A stretch of 64,000 bases of DNA from Hydractinia symbiolongicarpus (lineage: Eukaryota; Cnidaria; Hydrozoa; Anthoathecata; Hydractiniidae). Each line of letters begins with the position of its first letter. Position 1 is the first letter of the stretch. The translations under genes were made by a program, and so were the position numbers. The notes under the pieces are model-generated. The model was given only the letters and a program-made list of their open reading frames with translations, was not told where the DNA came from and searched no databases. The stretch covers positions 13,995,001 through 14,059,000 of the forward strand of contig NC_079888.1 in assembly GCF_029227915.1 (NCBI RefSeq), read 5' to 3'. This document shows positions 1 through 9,834 of the stretch, in pieces.

Positions 1-261
1 GTATTTCATATTGATTGATTGTATATACAATGATATAAATTCACAATACGAAGTACCAAGTGATGTAGACATGTGCGAACAAGTGATTAAATGTGTAACT
101 ATGACAACATATACATTTAACATGGTTATGAGATGATTACAAACAACGCAAAACATAATTAAACAAACCATAATAACAAATGTTTTTAATTTGGATAAAT
201 ATATTAAAAAATTTACAGGTCACACCTAAAATTTCCTAAATAGCCTATATATATTTTTCAG
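1..261 (+). other. intron sequence upstream of first visible RBM exon
   Basis: No coding signal was seen. The stretch ends in a pyrimidine-rich tract and an AG acceptor at 260-261, directly before the first recognised exon of the RNA-binding protein gene. It is therefore read as the 3' part of an intron whose upstream exons, carrying most of RRM1, lie outside the window. Confidence 0.6.
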
Positions 262-3200
262 AGACGTATTATTATTGATGGTCGACCTGTTCAATTAGAC
301 TTTAGCAAGTCAAAGAAAAGTGAATTGTCTTCCTCTCCATCTGTTATTCCTGATTGGAACTGTTTTCAGGTTGGTTCTATTTAGATTAGGATTGTATTTT
401 TTAGCTTTGGTTTTATGTTAACAAAAATACACGACATAATGATAATGTAATTAATGTGTAAAAAAATAGACAGAACTATAATGATATACTTAAGGAGAAA
501 TTGTTTACTATTTTTATCAGTGCAATGCTGTAAATTTTGGAAGTCGCAAAAGACATGAAAAACAAGTGACGTGTTTTCGCTGTGGTGTAGTGCAAAACGG
601 TTAGTTTTATCTCTCTCTAGAATTTCGGTTTAAATATTCCAATATTCTAGTGGTATCAACTCTATCATTTTTATTGCAGATGAGAACAGTCAGTATAGTA
701 AACAGCAAACGAAGGAACGTAGCAGTAGTGACATCTTGAATCTGGAACCCTGCAATGGTGAGTGTCTTTTTTACAAACAGTAAAGCAGGTGAAGGGTATT
801 GGACTAGCTTTATTTTTTTTAATTAGTAACTATTTTTATATTGTATTTATTCTCTGTATAGTTTTAATGATACGTGGCATGGCATTTTCAACAACTGAAG
901 ACGAAGTAAGTATAAAATTGCTTCGCACCCACACAACTTTTTAAAACATAATCCTCCCAGACGTGTCGTCTAATGTAATTTAAATATAGATTCGCTACGC
1001 TATCACAAAGCTCACCACAAGAGCTGTTTACGATGTCCGACTGATAAAAGATAAAGTTACTAATATGTCACGTGGTTTTGCTTTTGTTGAGCTCGGAAAC
1101 GTAGAGGTATAATTGTTGTATTGTTATAAAGAAATGTCATTGTTTAGTTATCTGATAGCGGGATTAAATATTGTGCTTTCTTGTTAGGATGCAAGTGAAC
1201 TTCTTGAAAAAATAGAACATTCTGATTTTCCATTCGAGATTGATAATCGCAGGATATCTGCTGGTTATGCTAGGCATGGATTTGCTGCACCCCCGAGTAG
1301 CAAGAAGGGAAGGTATGTGCGTTTTGTCTTTTTTAACCTTAACTTTATCTGGAAAGACTATGTTTTGATTGTTTAAAGTTTTTTTAAAAGAATGTTGTTA
1401 CAAAAGACTTAGTATCGTTACCCATATTCACGGAGCACATAAGTAAAAAACTTTTTTTGTATTGATTTATAAAGGTCCAGCTTGGTAAGCAATAAAACTG
1501 CTGCAGAAAATGCTGTTGCTCAAGCTTCTGCGGCACAAGCTACTGCTGAGGTAAAGTTTGTTTATTCTTTTGTTCTTAAAAACATTCTAGATTTATATGT
1601 GTGATCTGTTTAATTTATAAGCCTTAAATTTTAAAAATTATAAATGTACATATAAATTGCAAATAAAAATTGAAATGAAAAAAATGATGAACCCGATGTT
1701 AAAGATTGAGGAAATGATGGAAACCATCGCAGTAATTAATAACAACTACACGAATCGACGTCTTTCGAGGAATGGCTTTCTATTCTCTTTCGTTGTACTG
1801 ACCCTCTTTTTCGACTTTCTTTTTTGATATAGTACTCCCAAAGTATGGCTGATTTATACATGTCGACAGGTACGAACGAAACCTTCGCACACAGAGGTAG
1901 TATTACGTGTGTTTTAACTCATGCAACTCGAGTAAGGTATTCTTAACTGTCAGCGAGTTTGTTATTAAAAACACAATCAAAAGGCTTCATGGGAAATTGT
2001 GATGGAGAATTTTAATTTTCGACGCAGTGTTTTCTTCTATAAAGGACTATGAATAGAGAAGATACAGACTTTAACACCGTCAACCACGACATTCACATGT
2101 TTTAAATTTCGGAAACCTCATCACAATAACACTTTTATCACGTGGTATCTATTTTTTAGGTGCAGTTAAACAATCATATAACACTACAGGTAGTGCGTTT
2201 ATTTAAACTTAGTTTATATTACTTTCTGCATTTGTTTCGTGATGGAGGATAAGCGTACTCTTTGTTACTGGCTTTCTATTTGTTGAAATAATTTGTAATC
2301 CTTGTTTCTTTGAAGTTATTTCTGCTTAAAAAGCGCCAACACTGTCCTTCCTAAATTTATTATCATTACTATTATTATCGAAACCCTTTTCTTCAGTTCA
2401 AATTGATAAACTTTGATGAATATTGTCTTTGCAATGTACAGTGCTTTGCTGTAATTTTTGTATTTCATAAAAATCAAAATTACATGATTATGTAAAATAT
2501 AATACCTGTAAAAAAGAATCAAAAAATTGAGGAAAAACTTGAAACTTGTACATATTTTATCGGCTAGGTGATTATTATTTTCAACCATCAAATTGTTAAT
2601 TTAAATTGATCACATATCACCCTGACAGAGGGTGCCGTTTTTTTTCAAAGGGGTTCAGCAATCTAAAAAACTTTTTTACTTGGAAAACTTGAAACATTAT
2701 TTTTTAGTCATTTATTCGTGCTTAAAGATTGTTTTTTTTTTTTGCACCTCTAACAGTGATTTTTTTGGGGTAAATCTATGCTTGAAAAAAGTAAAGTACT
2801 TAGTTGCAGAACTAACCCTTTTGTTGGTAATTGTAATAGAATAATTTGTTTTTTTATAGGACAACAAACTGGCCAAGCTCCTCAACCTGTCTCCTCATAT
2901 GTATACGATCCGACTTCTGGGTATTATTACGACTCAAGTACAGGTTTATATTACGACGCTAATACTGGGGTGAGTTAAGGTTGGAATCATCTGAGTTGTT
3001 TTATTTGCTCTGCATTGTTATGATGTTGTAGCACTACATATAATAATTTGTTTTCTTAACCGATTCACTTCGGTCAATATTAAGAGTGACGAAACTTTCT
3101 GAGCTCGTAGATGTTCATCAATGCTATATACAAAAAAATTGTCAATAAACACCTTTTCATAACAGTGAGAGTGTTATGTCTAACTGAGTCATTAATTGGT

Positions 3201-5780
3201 TAATTAATTTTGTGTTTTGCTTAGTATTATTACAACGGCACCATGACTTAAATTTTGAAACTGGTGGATGTTTTATAAGCAAAACACCTCCAAAACAATG
3301 ATGAGCCATTTTGTCATGATTTATAGATTTTATTTTGTATTTTGTTTTAGTATTATTACAACGGCACCACTGGTCAATTTCTGTATTGGAACGGTAGTAA
3401 ATATCAAGTTGTAAACTCAGACGGGTAAGTCAGTATACGCCATGTTGTTGAAAACACCTTATTTTTAATGGAAGTGATAAACTCATTGAAATGAAATTAT
3501 AGCATGATGTTGTGAAATTTCTTTAACACTAATTCTTTTTTCTTTTTTGTGATTGTATTCATACCAACAGTACTGAAAATATTAAACATGTCGGAATAAA
3601 ATAGAGTAGCCATCGTGTACACTACAGTAAAAACATGTATGGTATATGCTTTTTTACTGATATTACTCCTCATTTATGTAGCACGATTTCTGCTGATGCT
3701 ACTAACACTAACGTCACAGCACAGCCTGAACAAAAAAACGAAAGCTCAGAAAAAGGTAATAATGTAGAACGTATATTAATGTCGCTAGAATTGAGTTCTA
3801 TATTTTCAAACTCGTATTTTTATAACAACCTGTTGAAAAGAGAAAGAAATATTTGGGTCCTAACAATTTTTTCTTAATGTTAGAAAAAGTAAATATCTCT
3901 GGTCAAAAGCCAAAGAATGCTCGAAAGGTAGGACTACGTTCTGAATTTTTCTTCGATGAAGCGGTTTATCTTATTAACTTGTAATTCCCATTTTCATTGG
4001 CGGAAATACGTACAACTTGCATCAACTTGTGTCGCGTTTGCCGATCTTACCATGTAATTTTGCGTTTAGATCGCCAAAGATATGGAACGCTGGGCGAAGA
4101 AAATGAACACCGCGACTGAAGCGAAAAAAACTGCAGTGAAACAAGCGCAAGATGAATTGAGAGCGCTCGAACAAAAAGAAGAAGAGCTTCGTAAACAAAT
4201 TGTGCAAGAAAAAGCGGTCACTAGTATTTTAGGACAAGTTGCGGCCAACAAGGTGCTTATGTTGTTGTTGTTATTGACGCTTTACTTCCTGTCATTGTTT
4301 TGTGCGCCCTACTGTTATTTTGTCGCCCCCCCTCCCCCCCCCCCACTGTCCTTAATATACAGACAGGCAAGTTTAATCCTACACTCCAATTGGAAAACTG
4401 AGAGTTGGTTTAATTTTTGGAATTATAAGTCATTACGAAGGCCCTCAAATTTGGCCATGCTGATATCAACAACAATTAAAACTTTAAAAGAGTTTTAAAA
4501 GAGTCGGCTTCTAAATAGAATACCCACGTTATTACTTGTGGTGGCAAACTTGAAATTAGCTGTCTTGTCTCATAATATTTTGGCCAGGATTGTATGTTAA
4601 ATGTTGCGCACTGCGAACAGCGACTGTATAGAACTTTTATCTATTGTGTTTTCAGGATGGTATCCGTTCTCTGTTCGTACCTGATGATGAAGACGAAGTT
4701 TCGGTGTTACAACTTGGATCGTCCCTGTCGTCAAATAGCTCCACAAAGCTGGGTAAGATTTAGTTGATTTGAAATAAAAAATTAAAAATGACAAAGTTTA
4801 TATGTGTAAAACACAAAAAAGAGATAACTCAGACACATCTTTTCAAAACATCCTACATCTCCTTAATTTTAACTCAAAAGAGAAGCTAAAATAAACGGGC
4901 TGGGTAAAAATGTTTCTTTTTTAGCCAAGTTTATATTTTTTTTCAGCCAAGTTCATATTTTTTTTCAGCCAAGTTCATATTTTTTTTCAGCCAAGTTCAT
5001 ATTTTTTTCAGCCAAGTTCATATTTTTTTCATCCAAGTTTATATTTTTTTTCAGCCAAGTGTATATTTTTTTTTCAGCCAAGTTCATATTTTTTTCAGCC
5101 AAGTTCATATTTTTTTAGCCAAGTTTATATATTTTTCTAGCTAAGTTCATATTTTTGTTTTAGGCTCCAATGTAATTGCGGCGACTGATTTACCGGAAGA
5201 TGATGATGATGATTTTGTCGACGAAACCAAATTTGTTGATCAAGTTAAAATGGCTTGCTTGCTTTGTAAACGACAATTTCCGAGTAAAGAAGTGCTGACG
5301 AAGCATTTGCAAATATCGCAACTCCATCAGGTATGATGCGTTTTTAAAAATTCGATATCTCAAACAAATCCGTCTTTCCCTGATTACCATTTAAAAAAAT
5401 TTGGGCAAAAAGTGGGTTTCTTATCTTTGAAAAAATTGACATCATTTTGACAAAGTATTTATAAAAATTAAACACAATTAAATCATAAAAATTGAAACTA
5501 ACGTGCGTTTTGTTTTAACATGTAATCGTTTATATTTTCGCTGATTCGAACACGCGCCAGAAAGTTGTTCGAAATTACGAATGTCCGAATTAAGCAGCAT
5601 ACGAAACGTGCATGTGCCAATGTTAATGTATATTTGTAAACTGCACGCATTATAGTGTTGAATATTGCGATTTTTTGCCCGTCGTTATTTTGTTTTATGA
5701 TTCTTGTTTTTTATTCTTCACATATTTTTATGATTATTTTTGTTTTGTATTTTCAGCAAAATTTGGAGAAGTACCAATCG
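262..5780 (+). CDS. RBM5: RBM5/RBM10-type RNA-binding splicing regulator, 5' partial, 16 exons
   Basis: This is a nuclear splicing factor of the RBM5/RBM6/RBM10 family, which acts at 3' splice-site recognition. The exons read are 262-369, 521-599, 680-757, 862-905, 990-1106, 1188-1312, 1475-1550, 1833-1869, 2860-2969, 3351-3424, 3682-3755, 3884-3927, 4070-4252, 4656-4752, 5164-5330 and 5757-5780. They total 1437 nt in one frame. Domains appear in family order. First is the end of RRM1 ([16 protein letters not shown]). A RanBP2-type zinc finger follows ([13 protein letters not shown], then CFRCG), then RRM2 ([14 protein letters not shown] to GFAFVEL). The OCRE domain has [20 protein letters not shown] followed by [15 protein letters not shown]. 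After [13 protein letters not shown] comes a C2H2 finger ([11 protein letters not shown] to H-x5-H). Two micro-exons (37 and 24 nt) keep frame. The acceptor of the 1475 exon could instead be at 1480/1481, six bases further on. The G-patch expected after the C2H2 finger was not found. RBM5 versus RBM10 orthology cannot be settled. Confidence 0.93.
3207..3243 (+). repeat. duplicated splice acceptor plus start of OCRE exon (decoy acceptor)
   Basis: About 37 bases matching 3332-3369, the true polypyrimidine tract, AG and first 19 bases of the 3351-3424 OCRE exon, occur a second time about 126 bases upstream. The copy keeps an intact TTAG acceptor before TATTATTACAACGGCACC. After that the sequence diverges and reaches an in-frame TAA within two codons. 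Use of this acceptor would create a premature stop. Confidence 0.75.
4922..5163 (+). repeat. intronic minisatellite, about 11 units of about 22 bp
   Basis: The array sits in the intron before the C2H2-finger exon. The unit is close to CAGCCAAGTTCATATTTTTT, with small length changes in the T-run. About eleven copies were counted, and the last units run into the genuine acceptor (TTTTAG at 5158-5163). Most units consist of a T-rich run followed by CAG or TAG, so each resembles a 3' splice site. Confidence 0.9.
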
Positions 5781-7501
5781 GTAAGTGTTTGTGCGAAACA
5801 TTTGACAATATATGAGTCAGTACATAGCTGGTCTAACAAATTATTTCCTGTAAAGAAGTTTTTTAACTTTCGAAATAAACGAGATAATGATTTTGTTGCC
5901 TTGCCTAGCCTTGACACGTTTCTTTGGTTTTAGACTTGTTTATAAAACTTTCACGGGCGCAAGCGATCATCTATTTGAATTAGCACGATCTATAGCCATT
6001 ATTGTGAGCTATTGTGCGTCAAAAGGGATTTACATTTTAGGAAAAACGATATTTGTCGAAAAGTAAGGGATGTTAAATAATGATTGGAAATAACAAATGG
6101 TTCAGTGGTTTTTATGAGTAAGTGTTAAGAAGGTTGTTTGTTGTCATTGTTCGATATTTTACTACTTTATACCTCATTCTTTTTTAGTCAAGAAAGACTT
6201 GAAAGAAACTAAAGATGACGGAATATCAAGATCACCGGAAGCTGTGTTCAGATTGAGTCGAGGTTGATCAATTTTCGACGGTTTCACTTACCAACTTTCC
6301 AACAATTTGCGAAACGATGCCTCGACATTTAGCCGGAGAGAATTACCGCGACTTTCATAGATTTTATAGAGATTTGTAATTTGCAGTGTAAAAAGAAAGA
6401 AGCTAAAAGTTAAAAACATGCTTTTGAAAACTGTTTCTGATAACGTTATCCAGCTTTTACTATATAAGTCTCCTTAGTCAAGTAAAGCTCATTATATAGG
6501 TTCGACTGGATCGAACCTAACTAACAAAATATTGCATTAGTCTTAAAAAAGTTTAAAAAACCAATATTGCCAATCCATCTGTTCCGCACAGCTAACCTGA
6601 GTGTGCTGCATAAAATCCTAAAAGTTGTTGTTAAATCTTCTATCTAGAAAATTTTAGCGGAATGCCGTTCAGTTCGGCTAGATTATTATTATTCATTATT
6701 ATAAGCTCGATTATTATAAAAGATAGTCAAGCCGATTAATGTTAAAATTCCACTACGACAGAGCTTCATTAAATTTTATGGAATCGACATCTTTAAATTG
6801 TTCGCGGCTGCTCCGCATTTTTATGAGCATCGTACTTTTTGGCTTGAGCCCCGCCATTGTTAGAATTTAAAAGTGCTAAAAATTATTTAAAGCAGTTGAA
6901 TAGGATAACAGTTAAAACATGGCTAACAGAATAAGAAATTGGCAATCTAATATTCAATAAAAACAAATAGGAACCTTTCTTTTAAAATATGCGCAATGGG
7001 TTGCACTGCAGTTTCTGGTTTTTCGCCTAGAAAATTGTCATCGGTGATCGAGATTCATCAATTATCTTAGATATAATTTGCGAAATTGAAGAGGGCCAAA
7101 AACTGTTTGAGTAAAATCTGTGTCATACCCAGACCACTCAGAAGGTCAGATACAACTCCTAAGGTACAAGAATTTATTAGCAAAATAATCACTTTGATTC
7201 GCCACTTTTTTTAATTGTATCTGAAAATACAAACAGTTGACGAAATATAATCGTAACAGTAACAACAAGTTTATTTCGATGACGAATCAAGAATTTGGTA
7301 TGTTTCTGTGTAACATTCAGAAGAAATAGCTAGCTAGATCAAAAAAGTTCAAAATTTCTTTTACCAGAAAACTTGATTTAAAAGCGCTTATATTGAGTTA
7401 CTTTTCTGTTGTTTTCAGTTGTATTTGGGTATCCAATATAATATCTAATATGATTTAAAATGTTGTTTGTGTCCTAATTGCTTATAAACTTTTTTCTACT
7501 A
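5781..7501 (+). other. no convincing gene; possible end of RBM locus
   Basis: A strong donor (GTAAGTG) follows the last recognised RBM exon. At 6187/6188 there is an acceptor-like tract, but in the required phase it gives a stop after four codons. Shifting to an AG at 6191-6192 gives 24 open codons ending at 6267 with no family resemblance. A small palindrome with 9-bp arms lies at 6497-6519. The remainder is AT-rich sequence without visible exons, and no G-patch sequence was seen. Confidence 0.5.
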
Positions 7502-7786
7502 TCACCAAAACTGATGTGGGGCTTGTGCACAAGGTTGATACATACGGTAGGTAGCAGAAAGTATAGGAAGAAAGATTCTGCTCTGGTAATGAAATGCTTC
7601 TTTCCACGCGCTTCTAGCACGCAAAAACAACATAGCGAGATGAGGGTTTTCTTGCACTTTGAAAGTGCTGAGTACGATTTTTTTCTTCTTTCGTATTTCG
7701 ATAGTTATTAACCATCTATCCATAGCTGCGGTTAATTTCTTTGAATTTGTAGTTTCGACATGACGTTTTTTTTTATTTTTAACCAT
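7502..7786 (-). CDS. possible small basic protein, 94 residues, unrecognised
   Basis: This is an uninterrupted frame from an ATG at 7786 to a stop at 7502. It starts MVKNKKKRHVETTNSKK, a lysine-rich basic head, and continues into an aromatic and arginine-containing tail ending QAPHQFW. No signal peptide or membrane segment is visible. The ATG lies in GTGCGATGG, a fair context for initiation. It faces the coiled-coil gene at 8037, with about 250 bases between the two start codons. No family was recognised, and a chance frame of this length is possible in this DNA. The head is compositionally nucleolar- or ribosome-like, but that is only an impression. Confidence 0.3.
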   Translation of the reverse strand: MVKNKKKRHVETTNSKKLTAAMDRWLITIEIRKKKKIVLSTFKVQENPHLAMLFLRARSAWKEAFHYQSRIFLPILSATYRMYQPCAQAPHQFW

Positions 7787-8036
7787 CGCACTCTCCTGCG
7801 AAAAATACAACTATTTATTTCACGTGTTTTCTTTGTCAAGGACGGAGGAGAGCGGTCATAAAAATATTTCAATCATTAATCAAGCAATTTATGTATACAA
7901 AAAGTTATTTGTTATATAACGAATATTTGCAGTCTAAAGTTATCGTCGGTTTTTAAATTTTGTTTCCTTTCGATATTCTACATTTTGTGAGTGTTAAATA
8001 AAAAAATAGAACACTGTTGTCAAAGTGTATACGAAA
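7787..8036. promoter_or_regulatory. putative shared promoter between divergent start codons
   Basis: About 250 bases separate the ATG of the minus-strand small protein frame (7786) from the ATG of the plus-strand coiled-coil gene (8037). If both are real genes, this interval must hold both transcription starts. It contains an E-box-like CACGTG at 7821. No TATA element can be assigned with confidence. Confidence 0.3.
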
Positions 8037-9170
8037 ATGGTGTCCACTGGCAACTGGCTTATCCTTAATGTAATCGTAGAATGTTGTTTCTTTGTTATTG
8101 CAGCGAAGTTTGAATCGCCAGAGGTAATTTGTTATGTTGTTGTTAGTGCTTGTTTGTGCCATATTTCAATCTTGTACCCAGCTTTTTTGCTTTTTAAAAC
8201 GGTGGTTGACACGAAAAAGGAATAAGAACGAGGTAATTCAACCAAAAAAGTCCACCTTACACCCCGTATGCTCAACGCGTTTGAGGACGAAAGCTCGCTG
8301 TCTGTTAAAGGGTGTCAATAAATTTTCTGATCCATCACAGCCGCTGTTTGTTCGCATGAGCAATTGATTTATAGATATTAGAATAATTGAAAATGTATGG
8401 TGCATCGACTCGTGTTCATCTCACTAAGAGATGTTATCGAAACAACCTTTCTCGTCTTCCGGTTTTCTTCCCCCCGTCAACTATTCGTTAAATAAGTCCT
8501 GCCACTAAAATTAATGAATTGCTAAGAAGATTTAGTTATTATTGTAATTTCTTATAAGACATGTTATTCACATTTTTCGTAGGAGGCGGCTTCTAACAAT
8601 TGGCTATATACTGTATCCTATCTGTGTTTATTTCTTGGTTTGTGTCACACATTATATGCAAAACAACAAGAAAAATATGCAGCCGAAATTGAAAAAATAA
8701 AATTGACCAATCAGCTTCATTTTGTAAAAGAAGAATTAAAGTTCGAACAGTTGAAAACTGAGAATAAACATTTGCTGGAAGAATTAAATGTTTTGAAGAA
8801 ATTTAAAAGTATTCAATGTGCTTCTGTGTCAACCATGACAACAGACGACAACATCAATGGTGATAACAAGATGCAACAAGAGGACAGCGCAAACTTTGCC
8901 GTCCGTGTAAAACAAAGACGTACGCATAGACGAAATACATCAGCTTGTAGTGGAATTTCCTTTGCCAGTGAAAATGAGGACCTAACGGCTTTTAATACCG
9001 TCAGAAATAGCCTAAACAGTGTTGGAACTGCGACAGCTGTAAGTCGTTATCTTAGCTCGCTTCCGGCTGACGGTAGTTTTGACACGTCTGTTCAAGACAG
9101 CGGTATTGACATCTCTTCTGATTTTAATAATGACACTTCTACGCAACTTCTAAGCACAGCAATAGGATAG
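8037..9170 (+). CDS. two-transmembrane coiled-coil protein, 224 residues, unrecognised family
   Basis: The model is two exons, 8037-8123 and 8583-9170, joined in phase 0 at GAG|GTAATT and TTTTCGTAG|GAG. Residues about 7-23 (WLILNVIVECCFFVIAA) and about 34-54 (NWLYTVSYLCLFLGLCHTLY) are hydrophobic and could form a membrane hairpin. Residues about 55-95 are a charged heptad-like coiled coil (Lys/Glu/Leu). The C-terminal half is Ser/Thr/Asn/Asp-rich and includes a basic RRTHRRNTS stretch, a likely phosphorylated disordered tail. The order of membrane segments then coiled coil loosely recalls ER proteins such as BAP31, but there is no clear sequence match, so no function is assigned. The large second exon is the secure part; upstream exons could be missing. 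Confidence 0.6.
8182..8232 (+). other. possible optional 51-nt cassette exon of the coiled-coil gene
   Basis: The segment runs from an AG acceptor (TTGTACCCAG, ending 8181) to a donor GAG|GTAATT at 8233, the same donor sequence as the exon before it. It is exactly 17 codons in phase 0/0, so it can be included or skipped without a frame change. It encodes LFCFLKRWLTRKRNKNE, a short hydrophobic and strongly basic loop between the two predicted membrane segments. Confidence 0.35.
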
Positions 9171-9834
9171 AACTTCCGAACTTAATTGTTGTTATTTTAA
9201 AACGTCTATGGTCAAGTTCTTTCAGACAGATTATGTAAACATATGATCACGTCGGCGCTCTAAAGTAACAACGAACTACAGTAATTGAGAATTTGGATAA
9301 GTGGGACAAAGAAGAAAAAGCTTCGCCTATGTAGAACTCCCAGTGCAATGGCTTCAAGATAGAACACAGAAAAACTTGAATTCGAATACACTATTGAAAA
9401 AAGTATAAACACTTTATTCAAACGTAGATCTTTTCGTGTGCGGATCGATCGTGGAACGTCAGCAGGATGTCGCAAGTTGTACACAAACAAAAATTTACTT
9501 CAACAACTCTAGGGTAAAACCCACTTATTTATTATTGATTGATTTATTGTATATAAAAACAAAAGAAATATTTTACACGCATTACTTAATAAACTCTCTA
9601 GCGTAATTATTCAACTTTCAAAAGTGTAATTATCTAACTTTCAAAAGTGTATTTATTCACGGTTTTTCTGTATTTTAGCATTCAGTTGTTGTTCAAGTTA
9701 CGTGAGACATATGATGAGAGAATTCAAAGTTTCTTTTGACTAATTTTCAAGGCGCCAAATGAAAGTTTCATTTCAAATACCACTTAGTTTGGTTCATGCA
9801 CACTCTCAAGTAAGCATGCGGTCATCCAGTACGT
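9171..9834. other. intergenic, nothing recognised
   Basis: This is AT-rich 3' flank of the coiled-coil gene. A direct repeat of TTCAACTTTCAAAAGTGTAATTA type occurs around 9608-9650. An AATAAA is present near 9588. No coding signal was found. Confidence 0.4.

Noticed and set aside
6193-6267. Possible last exon of the RBM gene (24 codons and TGA)
   Set aside because: It needs a weak AG inside TCAAG, and the peptide does not resemble the RBM5/10 C-terminal region. The better acceptor just upstream gives an immediate stop.
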